NCBI GenBank assembly: GCA_029213265.1
Contig: JARGNG010000030.1
Location: forward strand, 1 to 44,717
Direction: 5' to 3'
DNA: 44,717 nucleotides
Origin: Verrucomicrobiales bacterium
GTDB lineage: Bacteria; Verrucomicrobiota; Verrucomicrobiia; Verrucomicrobiales; DEV007
Shown here: positions 1-8,976 of the stretch, in pieces
Layout of the letters: the number at the start of each line of letters is the position of its first letter
Numbering within the stretch: the first letter of the stretch is position 1
The notes under the pieces: model-generated
Database searches by the model: none
What the model saw: the letters and a program-made list of their open reading frames with translations, nothing else
Told to the model about the DNA's origin: nothing
Made by a program: the position numbers and the translations under genes

Positions 1-253
1 CGTGGAGATCGGGATTGTTTTGCAACGCCGTGGCGACGATCGCATTGAGCTCCCGATCCTGGAAACTTTTCCACCAACCCGTTTTTCGAACCACGGGCCG
101 GGATGCTGATTGCGGAATTGCGTTTTCAGAGTTCGCCCTGTTTTGGGAAGCCGCCGATCCGGGATCCACCGCGTGCACGACACATCCCGAAACAGAGGCG
201 AGCAGAAGGGCCGCCGCTGCCACCATCGCCAGGCGTGGTAGTATCTCGTTCAA
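1..253 (-). CDS. RND efflux outer-membrane lipoprotein (TolC/NodT family), N-terminal part, cut by window edge
   Basis: The minus strand encodes a lipoprotein signal followed by a segment reading WWKSFQDRELNAIVATALQ and then NNPDLH. This is the hallmark start of the OprM/CusC/NodT outer-membrane factors, which form the trimeric exit duct of RND or MFS tripartite pumps. The lipobox is SVSGC, so the mature protein should begin with an acylated Cys. I place the start at TTG 253 because it supplies an N-region with an Arg before the hydrophobic stretch; ATG 226 is in frame but leaves no positive charge. No clear Shine-Dalgarno sequence precedes either. Only about 84 codons are visible, the rest lying left of the window, so substrate and partners cannot be told. 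The family call rests on the motif and the lipoprotein signal together. Confidence 0.72.
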   Translation of the reverse strand, partial: MNEILPRLAMVAAAALLLASVSGCVVHAVDPGSAASQNRANSENAIPQSASRPVVRKTGWWKSFQDRELNAIVATALQNNPDLH

Positions 254-476
254 AAATCGTGTCTCGTTTGTGTTTCCTCGAGGCGTGCCGAAGCAGCGCC
301 GGAGTTTCTTTTTTCGCCTCCGCCGCCTCTTCGCGCAAGCTTCGGAAAAGACGTTATCCGGTCCGGGATCATCCGCTTTTTCCGTTTTCTTTCAATCGGT
401 AAGAAAGATCCGAATTCTTTCCCTTCCATGACCGGGGCATTACGGCTTGGAAATGTTTCCGCGTGAACTCCCCCAA

Positions 477-518
477 TTGAGCGTTGAAGGTTTGGCGTTG
501 AAGGCTGAATGTTGCCCT
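477..518 (+). repeat. Degenerate heptamer array, unit TTGAAGG, over the start of the desulfurase gene
   Basis: Successive 7-base units read TTGAGCG, TTGAAGG, TTTGGCG, TTGAAGG, CTGAATG, TTGCCCT. The fifth unit contains the start codon at 509, and the fourth supplies the GAAGG (500-504) that acts as its ribosome-binding site. The same family recurs at the stop codon of this gene. Confidence 0.7.
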
Positions 519-1702
519 TACCTATGATCTACCTCGACAACAACGCCACGACCCGCGTCGATCCCGAAGTCCGGGACGCCATGCTTCCGTGGCTCGAGGA
601 TCAATACGGCAATCCATCGGGTGGCTACCGCTTTGGAAAAGAGGCTCGGAAGGCGGTCGAACGGGCGCGGGAACAGGTCGCCTATCTTATTGGAGCCCAT
701 CCCGGGGAAATCGTTTTCACCAGTGGCGGCACGGAATCGAACAACACTGCGATCCGATCGGCTCTCGCTCTGCAACCGGAGCGGAAGGCCATTCTCACCT
801 CAACCGTCGAGCACAGTGCCGTCGAGGAGGTCGTCGAATTCTTCGGCCAAACAGGGTATGAAGCCCGATTCAACCCCGTTGACTCTTCCGGTGCGCTCGA
901 TCTGGAGGCCTGGAAGAATGCGCTCTCCGACGATCAGGTCGCGCTAGCTTCTCTCATCTGGGCCAACAACGAGACCGGCGTTCTAAGTCCCATCGCCGAA
1001 GCCGCCGCCCTGGCTACGGAGAGAAATACCTACTTTCACACCGACGCCGTTCAAGCGGTCGGAAAATTCCCGTTGAACGTGAGCGAGCTTCCAATCCAGG
1101 CGCTTTCCCTTTCCGCCCACAAATTCCACGGACCCAAGGGCATTGGAGCCTTGTATCTCGACCGCCATGCCCGTTTTCGTCCGCAATCGCTGGGAGGAGG
1201 GCAGGAAAACGAACGCCGCTCCGGAACGGAGAATGTTCCCGGCATCGTCGGTCTCGGGATGGCTGCGGAGCTCGCTGCGTCGAAGCTCGAGGATCGCGGA
1301 CAGATTGCGGCCCTCCGCGATCGCTTTGAAAGCGAGGTAATCGAAACCGTGGATGGTGTGGAGATCAACGGCGAGCCGGAAAACCGCATTCCCAACACGA
1401 GCAATCTATTTTTCCCCGGTGTCGACGGGGAAGGTCTTCTCATTCTCCTCGACGAAGCCGGTGTCTGCTGTTCGCCCGGCTCCGCCTGCAGCACCGGATC
1501 GGTGCAGCCGAGCCGGATTGTCAAAGCGATGGGTCATTCCTCCGCCCGCGCCCGCAGCAGTGTTCGTTTTTCCCTTTCCCGGTTCACGACACCGGAGGAA
1601 ATCGATGACACCATCCGGGCCATTGCGAAGGCGGTCAGTAAACTCCGCGTTGTGCTGCCGACTTCGGGCAGTCGTGTGATCTCGTCGAGAAAGCGGAGTT
1701 GA
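509..1702 (+). CDS. Cysteine desulfurase (NifS/IscS class, PLP-dependent)
   Basis: Converts L-cysteine to alanine and a protein-bound persulfide, the sulfur source for Fe-S clusters and thio-modified tRNA. The 397-residue product has the family opening [18 protein letters not shown] for PLP phosphate, EHSAV with the PLP-stacking His102, NNETG, the Schiff-base Lys205 in [10 protein letters not shown], and catalytic Cys327 in GSACSTG. Length is normal. ATG 509 is preferred because GAAGG lies 4 nt upstream; ATG 524 gives the more usual first residue of the family but has no ribosome-binding site. There is no iscU, iscR or suf partner nearby, so the gene stands alone before ilvC. Heptamer arrays of the TTGAAGG family overlap both its start and its stop codon, which is unusual. 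Confidence 0.93.
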   Translation: MLPLPMIYLDNNATTRVDPEVRDAMLPWLEDQYGNPSGGYRFGKEARKAVERAREQVAYLIGAHPGEIVFTSGGTESNNTAIRSALALQPERKAILTSTVEHSAVEEVVEFFGQTGYEARFNPVDSSGALDLEAWKNALSDDQVALASLIWANNETGVLSPIAEAAALATERNTYFHTDAVQAVGKFPLNVSELPIQALSLSAHKFHGPKGIGALYLDRHARFRPQSLGGGQENERRSGTENVPGIVGLGMAAELAASKLEDRGQIAALRDRFESEVIETVDGVEINGEPENRIPNTSNLFFPGVDGEGLLILLDEAGVCCSPGSACSTGSVQPSRIVKAMGHSSARARSSVRFSLSRFTTPEEIDDTIRAIAKAVSKLRVVLPTSGSRVISSRKRS

Positions 1703-1740
1703 AGGTTTTAGGCGGAAAGTTCGGCGTTGAAGGTTCGGAG
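1699..1740 (+). repeat. Degenerate heptamer array, unit TTGAAGG, over the stop of the desulfurase gene
   Basis: Six 7-base units: TTGAAGG, TTTTAGG, CGGAAAG, TTCGGCG, TTGAAGG, TTCGGAG. The stop codon TGA (1700-1702) is inside the first unit. Same orientation and unit as the array at 477. Confidence 0.65.
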
Positions 1741-1750
1741 ACATTAGCGT

Positions 1751-1779
1751 TTGACCATTTCCCTGTTTGCGCGGATTCT
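1751..1779 (+). promoter_or_regulatory. Candidate sigma70 promoter for ilvC
   Basis: TTGACC (1751-1756), a 17-base spacer, then GATTCT (1774-1779), a weak -10. Transcription would begin near 1786, leaving a leader of about 18 bases. A small inverted repeat GCGCG/CGCGC (1769-1773, 1781-1785) surrounds the -10. Confidence 0.4.
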
Positions 1780-1803
1780 ACGCGCCTCAAAAAGAGAATA
1801 GAG

Positions 1804-2832
1804 ATGGCAGCAAAAATCTACACAGACAAAGACGCAGACCTCGGTGTGCTCAAGGGAAAAACCTGTGCCGTAATCGGCTTCGGTTCCCAGGGACACGCAC
1901 ACGCACTGAACCTTAAGGACAGTGGCGTAAAGGTCATCATCGGCCTCTACGCGAAAAGTAAATCGCGTGCGGTCGCTGAAGAATACGGGTTCAAAGTCAT
2001 GGACACTGCCGATGCGGTCAAAGCAGCGGACGTGATTTTCATCGCGACTCCTGACACAAAGATCGCCGGCATCTTCAATGCTGACATCGCTCCGAACCTG
2101 GAGAAAGGAAAGACCCTCCTTTTCAGCCACGGCTTCGCCGTTCACTTCAACACGATCGAACTTCCTGACTACGTCAACGTGGTTATGGTTGCTCCTAAAG
2201 GCCCCGGACACATTGTTCGCCGTCAGTTCGTCGAAGGAAAAGGTGTTCCAAGCCTCATTGCGGTGGAGCAGAATCCCGGACGCGACGCGAAGAAAATCGC
2301 TCTCGCCTGGGCCAAGGGAATCGGCGGCACTCGCGCCGGTGTTTTCCAGACCACTTTCAAAGAAGAGACCGAAACGGACCTTTTCGGTGAGCAAACCGTT
2401 CTTTGCGGTGGCGTCAGCCAGCTCATCACGGCCGGATTCGAAGTTCTCGTCGAAGCTGGCTACCAGCCCGAGATGGCTTACTTCGAGTGTCTCCACGAGC
2501 TCAAGCTCACGGTGGACCTCATCAACGAGTCCGGCATTTCCGGAATGCGTTTCTCCATCTCCGACACCGCCGAGTGGGGTGATGTGAAAACCGGTCCTAC
2601 CATCATCGATGCTTCTGTGAAAAAGAAGATGGAACGTGCTCTCAAGAACATCCAGTCCGGCAAATTCGCCAAAGAGTGGATCAAAGAGTCCGACGAAGGA
2701 TGTAAAAACTTCAAAGCCCTCCGCAAGGAAGGCGAGCAGCACCAGATCGAAAAGGTCGGCAAGCGTCTCCGCAACCTCATGCCGTGGCTCAAGAAGCGCG
2801 ACATCAAAGGTTCGCAGGCTTCCTACCATTGA
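1804..2832 (+). CDS. ilvC: Ketol-acid reductoisomerase, class I
   Basis: Converts 2-acetolactate and 2-aceto-2-hydroxybutyrate to dihydroxy acids using NADPH and Mg2+, the second common step of valine and isoleucine synthesis. The 342-residue length is that of the short class I form. Visible motifs are the Rossmann loop [40 protein letters not shown], the metal-ligand region [12 protein letters not shown] and [13 protein letters not shown]. The loop after beta-2 (AKSKSR) carries Ser and basic residues, in keeping with NADPH use. The start at MAAKIYTD is chosen because upstream in-frame codons run through the heptamer array and promoter and look non-coding. Neighbouring ilv genes are absent; a terminator follows. 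Confidence 0.97.
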   Translation: MAAKIYTDKDADLGVLKGKTCAVIGFGSQGHAHALNLKDSGVKVIIGLYAKSKSRAVAEEYGFKVMDTADAVKAADVIFIATPDTKIAGIFNADIAPNLEKGKTLLFSHGFAVHFNTIELPDYVNVVMVAPKGPGHIVRRQFVEGKGVPSLIAVEQNPGRDAKKIALAWAKGIGGTRAGVFQTTFKEETETDLFGEQTVLCGGVSQLITAGFEVLVEAGYQPEMAYFECLHELKLTVDLINESGISGMRFSISDTAEWGDVKTGPTIIDASVKKKMERALKNIQSGKFAKEWIKESDEGCKNFKALRKEGEQHQIEKVGKRLRNLMPWLKKRDIKGSQASYH

Positions 2833-2858
2833 TCGGTGGCCGGAACCACGACTTTACG

Positions 2859-2891
2859 AAAAAAGCCGGGGCGTTTGCTCCGGCTTTTTTT
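2859..2891 (+). terminator. Intrinsic terminator after ilvC
   Basis: AAAAAAGCCGG (2859-2869) pairs with CCGGCTTTTTT (2880-2890), giving an 11-bp stem with a T run, 26 bases after the ilvC stop. Confidence 0.9.
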
Positions 2892-2948
2892 GTGGGGTGT
2901 TCGGTTGGAAGAGGGAGGGCAGCGCGGGAGCTCTATCCTCCACTTTAT

Positions 2949-3653
2949 TCACGCCACCAACTGCTCTTTCCACGCCCGGAGCGTCTGCATCAGCAGCGCA
3001 TACTCTTCCTCTTTCATTCCTTTGGGAATCACCGCGACGCCGTTGCCGAGGGGGAGGCGCAGCATTCCGGGGCGGGGCGAGGGAGTTGTGCAGGCTTTGG
3101 GACCGCGTCCGGCGCGTGCCATCTTGCGGGCGGCCTGCTTTCGCTGGATCATGGCCTGTCGACCTTCGCCGCGAGGGGGGAGCTCCGGTTCAAGTTCGAG
3201 CGTCTGCAATCCGGCGAAATCATCGTTCTGGCGATAGATCTTCGAGGCACGCTTGGCACCCGGCTCGGTAAATCCGCGACCAAGAAGGAGATCCTTCAGC
3301 TCGGGGCGGGAAAGGTGCCGGGCGTTGCGCCAGATCATGCGGTAGGTCAGCGGGGACAGGGCGGCCCGTTGCAGGATTTCACGGCGTTCGTCGTCCGATT
3401 TGGCGTCGAGGATTTTGGCGCCAACCGGAGAGATACTGAAACCGTCTCCGTTCTTGATGAGAAGATCATAGGCTCGCAAGGCACCGATGGTTTTGACGGC
3501 GGCTCCGTGAAAGCTCGCATAATCGAGAGCTTTCAGCATTTGAGGCTGTTTGAGCGGTGTTTCACGGTCGTTGGAAAAGGCATCCAGCTTGCGGAGCAAA
3601 TCAATGGCTTCTTCAAGTGGGAGGAATGGGAATCGGGGGCTTCTAGTTTTCAT
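2949..3653 (-). CDS. Unrecognised 234-residue protein with winged-helix-like N-terminus
   Basis: I do not recognise the family with certainty. The first half (about residues 8-80), with FPFLPLEEAIDLLRKLD, SFHGAAVKTIGALRAYDLL and FSISPVGAKIL, has the spacing of a helix-turn-helix or winged-helix module like that at the N-terminus of DUF5343-type proteins. Residues 110-235 are rich in Arg, Lys and Pro with no membrane segment or signal, so a cytoplasmic, possibly nucleic-acid-binding protein is likely. It is a single gene, convergent with ilvC. The 5' side (3660-3730) is AT-rich, and TATAGT at 3658-3663 on the minus strand could serve as a -10, but no -35 is convincing. A regulatory role is inference only. 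Confidence 0.7.
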   Translation of the reverse strand: MKTRSPRFPFLPLEEAIDLLRKLDAFSNDRETPLKQPQMLKALDYASFHGAAVKTIGALRAYDLLIKNGDGFSISPVGAKILDAKSDDERREILQRAALSPLTYRMIWRNARHLSRPELKDLLLGRGFTEPGAKRASKIYRQNDDFAGLQTLELEPELPPRGEGRQAMIQRKQAARKMARAGRGPKACTTPSPRPGMLRLPLGNGVAVIPKGMKEEEYALLMQTLRAWKEQLVA

Positions 3654-3785
3654 GGCGCCACTATAAGCTAATAATTGGCAAAAGAAAGCTAAAAATATCG
3701 TTTAAGCTTGCTGAGATAAGTAATTAGCACAGATTTGGCGGTGTTTGGCGGGCGGATTTCCCTCTCCGGACGGGAGGTCGACCGG

Positions 3786-3809
3786 CACCTACGTGTCGCT
3801 ACGGAGGTG
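3786..3809. repeat. Intergenic hairpin, REP-like
   Basis: CACCTACG (3786-3793) and CGGAGGTG (3802-3809) pair at 7 of 8 positions around an 8-base loop. It lies 22 bases past the DUF3999 stop but lacks a T run on either side, so it is not a standard terminator. It may be a dispersed palindromic element. Confidence 0.3.
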
Positions 3810-3831
3810 GATCCTTCGGCTCCTGAAGGCG

Positions 3832-5250
3832 CTACTCCTCCTCCGCTTCCGGGATTTCCTGGATCTTCGTGGCGGCGCGAACGAGGACAAGAACAAGGCA
3901 GGCGACGACTGCGATGATGGCGAGCCAGAGAATCCAGGGCTGGTTGAGGGCGAGTCCTCTGCTTGCGGAGCCGGTAAAGGCAGGATTGGCGATCACGGGA
4001 CCTGCCGTGAAGAGAATCTGTTCCACGTTCTCGCGGTCGGCGATCCGGATGGCGGAAACGTCGTAGGATGGTTTTTGAATGTCATTTCCTCCGGCACCAA
4101 AGTAGAGGGTTCGGGTTCCGGAGGTCGTGGTGAGAAATTTCAGATCGTAAATTTCCCCGAAGGCCTTGATTCTCTCGATGGTGATGGGCGGGCTGTCCCC
4201 ATTGCTCAGAAGAATGCGAAGCTGCCTCGCCCGCTGGTTGATTGCAGGGGGAGAGAAAGAGACCTCCATTTTCTCCTCCGAGAAATCTCCGATTTGAAAC
4301 CGGTGGATGGAAGTTTTATGAAAGGTTCGCCATTGCGACACTTCTCCCGAGGGAGTGAAAGCACGGGGAGCCTGAATTTCGATGTTGCGGCGGAAGTTCC
4401 GGTCCGGCGTTTCGAACCGCAAAGTATCGACGGGGCAACTTTCGATATCGAGAAGGATTTCGCTCTGGTTCGTCTCCTCGTTGACGGTGTTGGCGAAAAT
4501 TTCTGCCGGGTAGGAGAGCATCGACATTCGCTTTTCGAAGCTTTGCTTCTCCGTGTAGAAAGCGAGCCGGTCAATCCGGAAGGTCCGTTTGGTTTCGGTG
4601 AGTGATTCCTGCATCGTGAGGCCGTTCGATTCACTGACCGTTTTGTGGAGCGAGCGAACGAGGGATCGCTGCTGATCGGTTGCCCCGGAAATACGGACCC
4701 GGAACCAGCGGAAATCGTTCGCGGGAAGTTCAAGGGTCGTTCTCCGGAAATCGAGAAATCGTTCGTGATCAAAAATCAGCCCCTCTGTGACGAGCCCGGT
4801 CCAATTCGATTGATCGGAGCTTCCCGAAACCTGGATCTGTTTCTCAAAATCCCGAAGCGGCGTCTCGATCTTCAGGACCGCTGCTTTCCCGGAATCCTCT
4901 TCTAACTCGACTATAACTTCGATGGTTCCGTTCTCCGTTTCTGAGAAATCGAGGACCCGGGAAGGAATCGGGCGTGGATGCTTCGCGGGTTTAGAGATTA
5001 CCTTTCGTTCGATGATATAGGGGATCTCCTCAAAGGCACTGTCGGCCTCCGAAAGAAGCCGCAAGTCCCCGAGGTTCTGGTTGGCATCGCGAAACACTTC
5101 CGAATCGAGGCGAAGCACTCCGAGGCCCTCTTTTTCATTCGAAGCTTCCAACACTCGCTGGTGCGCATGGGGAGTCGTATCGACACCCGATGGCTCCGCC
5201 CGGAGGACGCCAGCGATGAAAAGGATAGAAAGGGAGTAGGCAAGTTTCAT
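3832..5250 (-). CDS. DUF3999-type envelope protein
   Basis: 472 residues with a cleavable signal (MKLAYSLSILFIAGVLRA), a long beta-rich extracytoplasmic region and one C-terminal membrane span (about residues 440-460, PWILWLAIIAVVACLVLVLV) with a short acidic cytoplasmic tail. The layout of repeated sandwich-like segments (ETPLRDFEKQIQVSGSSD, ETPDRNFRRNIEIQAP) and its place directly after a DUF2339 gene match the DUF3999 family, known to travel with DUF2339. ATG 5250 overlaps the stop of the upstream gene by 4 bases (ATGA), which implies translational coupling. Function of the family is not established; a role in envelope or polysaccharide handling is a guess. Confidence 0.85.
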   Translation of the reverse strand: MKLAYSLSILFIAGVLRAEPSGVDTTPHAHQRVLEASNEKEGLGVLRLDSEVFRDANQNLGDLRLLSEADSAFEEIPYIIERKVISKPAKHPRPIPSRVLDFSETENGTIEVIVELEEDSGKAAVLKIETPLRDFEKQIQVSGSSDQSNWTGLVTEGLIFDHERFLDFRRTTLELPANDFRWFRVRISGATDQQRSLVRSLHKTVSESNGLTMQESLTETKRTFRIDRLAFYTEKQSFEKRMSMLSYPAEIFANTVNEETNQSEILLDIESCPVDTLRFETPDRNFRRNIEIQAPRAFTPSGEVSQWRTFHKTSIHRFQIGDFSEEKMEVSFSPPAINQRARQLRILLSNGDSPPITIERIKAFGEIYDLKFLTTTSGTRTLYFGAGGNDIQKPSYDVSAIRIADRENVEQILFTAGPVIANPAFTGSASRGLALNQPWILWLAIIAVVACLVLVLVRAATKIQEIPEAEEE

Positions 5251-7754
5251 GAGTCGGCGTTGGTTTCTTCGTCATCCGTTGTGAAGCGGTGGCGGTATTT
5301 GAGGTAAAGGAAGGAGCAGATCAGGACGATGATCCCGAGGGCGATGAAGGCAACGATTCGGTAGAGTTGTTCGAGGCCTGACAAATCAACAAAGAAGATT
5401 TTTCCGACGACAACAGTCATGATGACCAGTCCGATCCGGCGCAGAATCGCGAGGTTTTTCGAGATACCGGTGAAGAGCAGGGTGAAGGAAAAGAGCGACC
5501 AGAAAATCGAAATGCCGCCCATCTTGAATTCCGGAAGGAATCGGGTCAGTCCGGTCCAGACTTCGAGGCTGGAGTACAGAAAGATTCCGGCGAGAGCGAC
5601 GTAGCCAAAGGCGGAGGAGGCACGGTTTCTTCCCTCGCGACGAGACAGGAGCAACCAGGTAACGATTAGGAAGCTGATCACAGCTCCGTAGTCCAACAGT
5701 CGCATCAGAAATCCCTCCGTGAAATCCCGCTGGTAGAAGGCGAGGTCGTATCCGGGCCGGAAGGAGACAAAATCAAAGACAAACACCTTGAGGAGCAGGG
5801 CGGCACTGATGATCCAGAAGAGCGCCGTCGCTATGGTTTCGCGATTGGCCATCATCTCGCGGAAGAGGATTGCCGCGAGACCGATTCCGATGAGCGTGTG
5901 AACCGGAGTGGTGAGCGGATCGAAGAGATAGCCGATCGTGTGATTTGCTTCGAGATTGAAATAGACGAACCCGAGCAACACCACGATCCAGAAGCAGCAG
6001 CGACTGAGCATCGACTGCCCGAACCAGGGACGGATGTCATTTGCCTCCGGCACGATCCAGTTGCCTTCCGATCGGTGTTCTTTCGAAAACAAGTACCCTG
6101 CCGCAAAGAAAGAGCCGATCGGCAGCCCGAGCACCATGAGACGCTCGAGAAACATCATCCAGTATTCGCCGGGCGGAGATGTGTCTGAGATGGCGCTGTA
6201 TTGCGAGTGAAGATCAAAAATCGCAAAGCGGGCGAGGACAATCAGGTAGAGAACGTAGGCAAGCTGACGAAGGAACTCGCTTTTCATCTTCGAAGCAATC
6301 CACAACATCACGAAAGCCTGAACGGACCAGCTCACCGTGATCCACCCTTTCGAGAGGATGAGTGGCAAGGTGATCGCGACAAACAGTGAGGCAAGGCCGA
6401 GGAAGCTCATGAGCAGTCCCCGGTCGAGGACCTGGCGTTTCATGAAAAGGTAGATGTGGGCGATGTAGAACAGGGCCAGTCCCACCGTCACGATCGCGAC
6501 AGCTTCGCGCGGGTAGGTGCGGTCCATGAGATAAACGGTGAAGCCGAAAAACACGCCTGCATTCAGAAAGAGGAAGAGAAGTTCCAGCACGGTCGACTTC
6601 TTTTTGTGAACGAGGTGATAGATAAATGTCACTGTCGAGAAGAGGAGGAAGAACGCGATGAGAAAGGGGAGAAAAGTCCAGAATCTCTCCGGCGTGAATC
6701 CTTTGTCGATCGCATTCGCCACGTGAATCCAGGTGGCACCAAAACTTAGATAGTGCAGCAGTCTCCATTCTCTCCGCGCCGCAATGAAAAATACTCCCAG
6801 CCCTAACAGAAGCAGATAGCTGAAGAGGATTGTCAGACTCGGCTGCGCCGAAGTGATCATCAAGGGAGTGAGATAACCGCCCAGGAGACCGAGGATGGCG
6901 ACGAGTTGGGACTGAAACCGGACCGCAAGGAAACCCGCAGCTACCGTGACCAGGATCATGAGCAGGAAGGTCGGAACCGCTCCGAGAAGTCCTTCATTTT
7001 GAGCCGTGTAAAACGTGAAGTAGAGGGTGGCGAAACCGGCGCCGGCGAGACCCTGACCGAGGAGATCGTAGCGACCGCTGAACAGTTTAAGGCCCCCGGC
7101 CAGCAGGCCCACTCCGCCAAGCGCAGCGAGGGCCACTTTTCCAATGGGACCGATGATTCCTTCGGTGATCGAGTACTTCAAAAAGAAACCGATTCCGATG
7201 ACGAGAATGAGAACGCCGATGCGGAGGAGCCAGGTCGTCGCGACGGCGTATTCCATCGTGACCCCTTTAGGGCGATGTTCCTCACCCACGACAATCCAAT
7301 TCCAGATCTTGCCGAGGATTTCGCGGGCGGCGGCTTCGAATTTGGACGGCTGGGCCGGTTTGGGAGTCGGGATCGGAGGTTTACTCTCCCGGGCCGCTTC
7401 CTGCCTGATTTTTCCGGCCGGAAGCGGAGGTGGCGGGGACCCGGCGTACTCGATTTCCTTCGCCTTCTCCGGGTCTTCTTCTCCTTCCCCTGGAACGGAA
7501 AGATCGGGAGCACCGACTGGCTCCGGAGCCGGAGTAGCGACAGCCACGGGTTCATCCGCTTGACTCTCTCTCGCGACCGTTTCCCGCATTTCCTGAGAAC
7601 GGTCCCGTTTTTCCCGGGCCCGCATCAGCGCGAGAGCCTCGCGGAGTTCATTTTTCACGTCTCCGACTTCTTCACCCACCTTCCCCACTCGAGAGAGGAG
7701 GACGAGTGAGAGAGTCAGAAGGACAGAAACCAATAAGAAAAGTAATTCTTCCAT
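5247..7754 (-). CDS. DUF2339 polytopic membrane protein
   Basis: 835 residues. One N-terminal span (EELLFLLVSVLLTLSLVLL) is followed by a charged, probably coiled segment (about 20-60), a Pro/Glu-rich linker to about 150, then some twenty closely packed hydrophobic helices to the C-terminus. TTWLLRIGVLILVIGIGFFLKYS and LGGYLTPLMITS are typical of DUF2339. I use ATG 7754 because the in-frame extension to 7832 lacks hydrophobic or conserved character. It is the first gene of a two-gene unit with DUF3999. The protein probably forms an inner-membrane channel or scaffold for its partner; its biochemical activity is unknown. Confidence 0.88.
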   Translation of the reverse strand: MEELLFLLVSVLLTLSLVLLSRVGKVGEEVGDVKNELREALALMRAREKRDRSQEMRETVARESQADEPVAVATPAPEPVGAPDLSVPGEGEEDPEKAKEIEYAGSPPPPLPAGKIRQEAARESKPPIPTPKPAQPSKFEAAAREILGKIWNWIVVGEEHRPKGVTMEYAVATTWLLRIGVLILVIGIGFFLKYSITEGIIGPIGKVALAALGGVGLLAGGLKLFSGRYDLLGQGLAGAGFATLYFTFYTAQNEGLLGAVPTFLLMILVTVAAGFLAVRFQSQLVAILGLLGGYLTPLMITSAQPSLTILFSYLLLLGLGVFFIAARREWRLLHYLSFGATWIHVANAIDKGFTPERFWTFLPFLIAFFLLFSTVTFIYHLVHKKKSTVLELLFLFLNAGVFFGFTVYLMDRTYPREAVAIVTVGLALFYIAHIYLFMKRQVLDRGLLMSFLGLASLFVAITLPLILSKGWITVSWSVQAFVMLWIASKMKSEFLRQLAYVLYLIVLARFAIFDLHSQYSAISDTSPPGEYWMMFLERLMVLGLPIGSFFAAGYLFSKEHRSEGNWIVPEANDIRPWFGQSMLSRCCFWIVVLLGFVYFNLEANHTIGYLFDPLTTPVHTLIGIGLAAILFREMMANRETIATALFWIISAALLLKVFVFDFVSFRPGYDLAFYQRDFTEGFLMRLLDYGAVISFLIVTWLLLSRREGRNRASSAFGYVALAGIFLYSSLEVWTGLTRFLPEFKMGGISIFWSLFSFTLLFTGISKNLAILRRIGLVIMTVVVGKIFFVDLSGLEQLYRIVAFIALGIIVLICSFLYLKYRHRFTTDDEETNADS

Positions 7755-8017
7755 AACATCACAAGCTGTATTCCCCACCAGAGTAGCAATCTTTCCCGAA
7801 ATCGACGAATTGATAAACAGTGGGTGAAACATCGACCAAAATGATGTTTGAAAGCTGGGTAATGCCTGGCCGAAATCGGGCAGCGATCAGAGCGGGCAGG
7901 GGAGGGGCATTCTCCGCCATGTCTGCCCGATGAAATTGCCGTTGAAAGAAAGCGCGCCCGGCACTGGCGTAGCGCATTCGGGTCGTACGGAGAATCCGGC
8001 GCTGTGTCTTTTGCCTC

Positions 8018-8905
8018 TCACTCCGGCCAGTACTTGGCGATCTTCCTTTTCAGGAACGCGACACTCCGGGCGAGCTGGTCCATCCCGTCGACACCATCCT
8101 CGATGCTGATCCAGCCGTCGAAGCCCTTGCTCTTCAATTCAGAGAAAATGGCGTCGTAGTCATTGAGCCCTTTTCCGATTTCGCCGTGGCTGAGCCGCTT
8201 CGCATAGCCGGTTGCCCCGCCTTCTTCGCGTCGCAAATCTTCGATCGTTCCTTCGATGAGAAAGCGATCACTGGCATGCATCGTGACAACCCGGTCCGAG
8301 ACGCGTTTGAGCAATTCGATGGGATCTTCGCCGGCGAGGTAGGTATTGCTGGGATCGTAGTTCACTCCGAAATGCGAATGCCGGACCCGATCCACGAGCT
8401 GGCAGAACACATCCATCTTCTGGGCAAACTCCGGATAGTCCCAGAAGTCATCCTTGTAGTGATTCTCGATGATGAGTGTGATTCCGCGTTCTTCGGCAAA
8501 GGGAAGGCAGGCTTCGATGGATTGCGCGGCGAGTTCGACTCCTTCGTCGAGCGACAGCTCCGGTCGACGTTGACCGCTGAGAACGCGACAGTAGTCTCCC
8601 CCGAGGGCGTGCGTCATCTCGATCCAGTTTTTCTGCTTCCCGATTTCGGCCTCCCGAAACTCTGTATCAGGATGCGTGAAGTCCGGCGAACAGCACATCA
8701 TGGGAATGACCATTCCCCGTTCTTCGACCTCGGTGCGGAAACGGGACCAGTTGGACCTGTCCTCCATTTCGAGGAACCCGGCATACCATTCCAGCCCTTC
8801 GACTTCGAGATCGGATGCGAGGGTGATCCATTCAGAGACGGACATCGTGCCGTCTTTGCAGAGGGCCTGCATGAAAGCTTTGGGAAAGGCGGCGAGTTGT
8901 GGCAT
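8018..8905 (-). CDS. Sugar phosphate isomerase/epimerase-like TIM-barrel protein
   Basis: 295 residues of the AP-endonuclease family 2 fold (xylose isomerase-like barrel), which isomerises or epimerises sugars or inositols using a divalent metal. Candidate metal ligands are Glu in LIIENHYKDD, Asp in GVNYDPSN, His in VVTMHASDRF and Glu in WISIEDGVDG, all on strand ends as expected. Length is normal and there is no signal. It is the last gene of the minus-strand cluster that begins at 10996, separated from the preceding small membrane gene by an intergenic heptamer array just before its start codon. The exact substrate cannot be read; an L-xylulose-5-phosphate epimerase-like (UlaE) role would fit a hexulose-phosphate-synthase neighbour but is inference. 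Confidence 0.82.
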   Translation of the reverse strand: MPQLAAFPKAFMQALCKDGTMSVSEWITLASDLEVEGLEWYAGFLEMEDRSNWSRFRTEVEERGMVIPMMCCSPDFTHPDTEFREAEIGKQKNWIEMTHALGGDYCRVLSGQRRPELSLDEGVELAAQSIEACLPFAEERGITLIIENHYKDDFWDYPEFAQKMDVFCQLVDRVRHSHFGVNYDPSNTYLAGEDPIELLKRVSDRVVTMHASDRFLIEGTIEDLRREEGGATGYAKRLSHGEIGKGLNDYDAIFSELKSKGFDGWISIEDGVDGMDQLARSVAFLKRKIAKYWPE

Positions 8906-8910
8906 AAGAA

Positions 8911-8965
8911 GCAGAGGGCAGAGGGCAGAGGGCAGAGGGCAGAGGGCAGAGGGCAGAGGGCAGGG
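8911..8965. repeat. Perfect heptamer array, unit GCAGAGG, 7 copies plus a partial
   Basis: Seven identical GCAGAGG units fill 8911-8959, followed by a partial copy. GGG recurs every 7 bases with 4-base loops, matching the G3N4 quadruplex rule on the plus strand. It fills most of the gap between two minus-strand genes, 5 bases upstream of the isomerase start codon. Confidence 0.95.
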
Positions 8966-8976
8966 TGCTGCGGAGA

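Noticed and set aside
15..431. 138-codon plus-strand frame at the left edge
   Set aside because: Ser/Arg/Phe-rich product without structure, opposite the efflux lipoprotein start, which has a lipobox and a family motif.
1744..2829. Long minus-strand open frame opposite ilvC
   Set aside because: It mirrors the codon pattern of ilvC; the product has no domain-like features and ilvC itself is certain.
3668..3727. Inverted pair GCTAATAA / TAATTAGC as an operator
   Set aside because: Imperfect, widely spaced and in AT-rich DNA where such pairs are expected by chance.
8911..8965. CRISPR array
   Set aside because: Units are 7 bases with no spacers. The same applies to the arrays at 11087 and 30308; they are simple tandem repeats.
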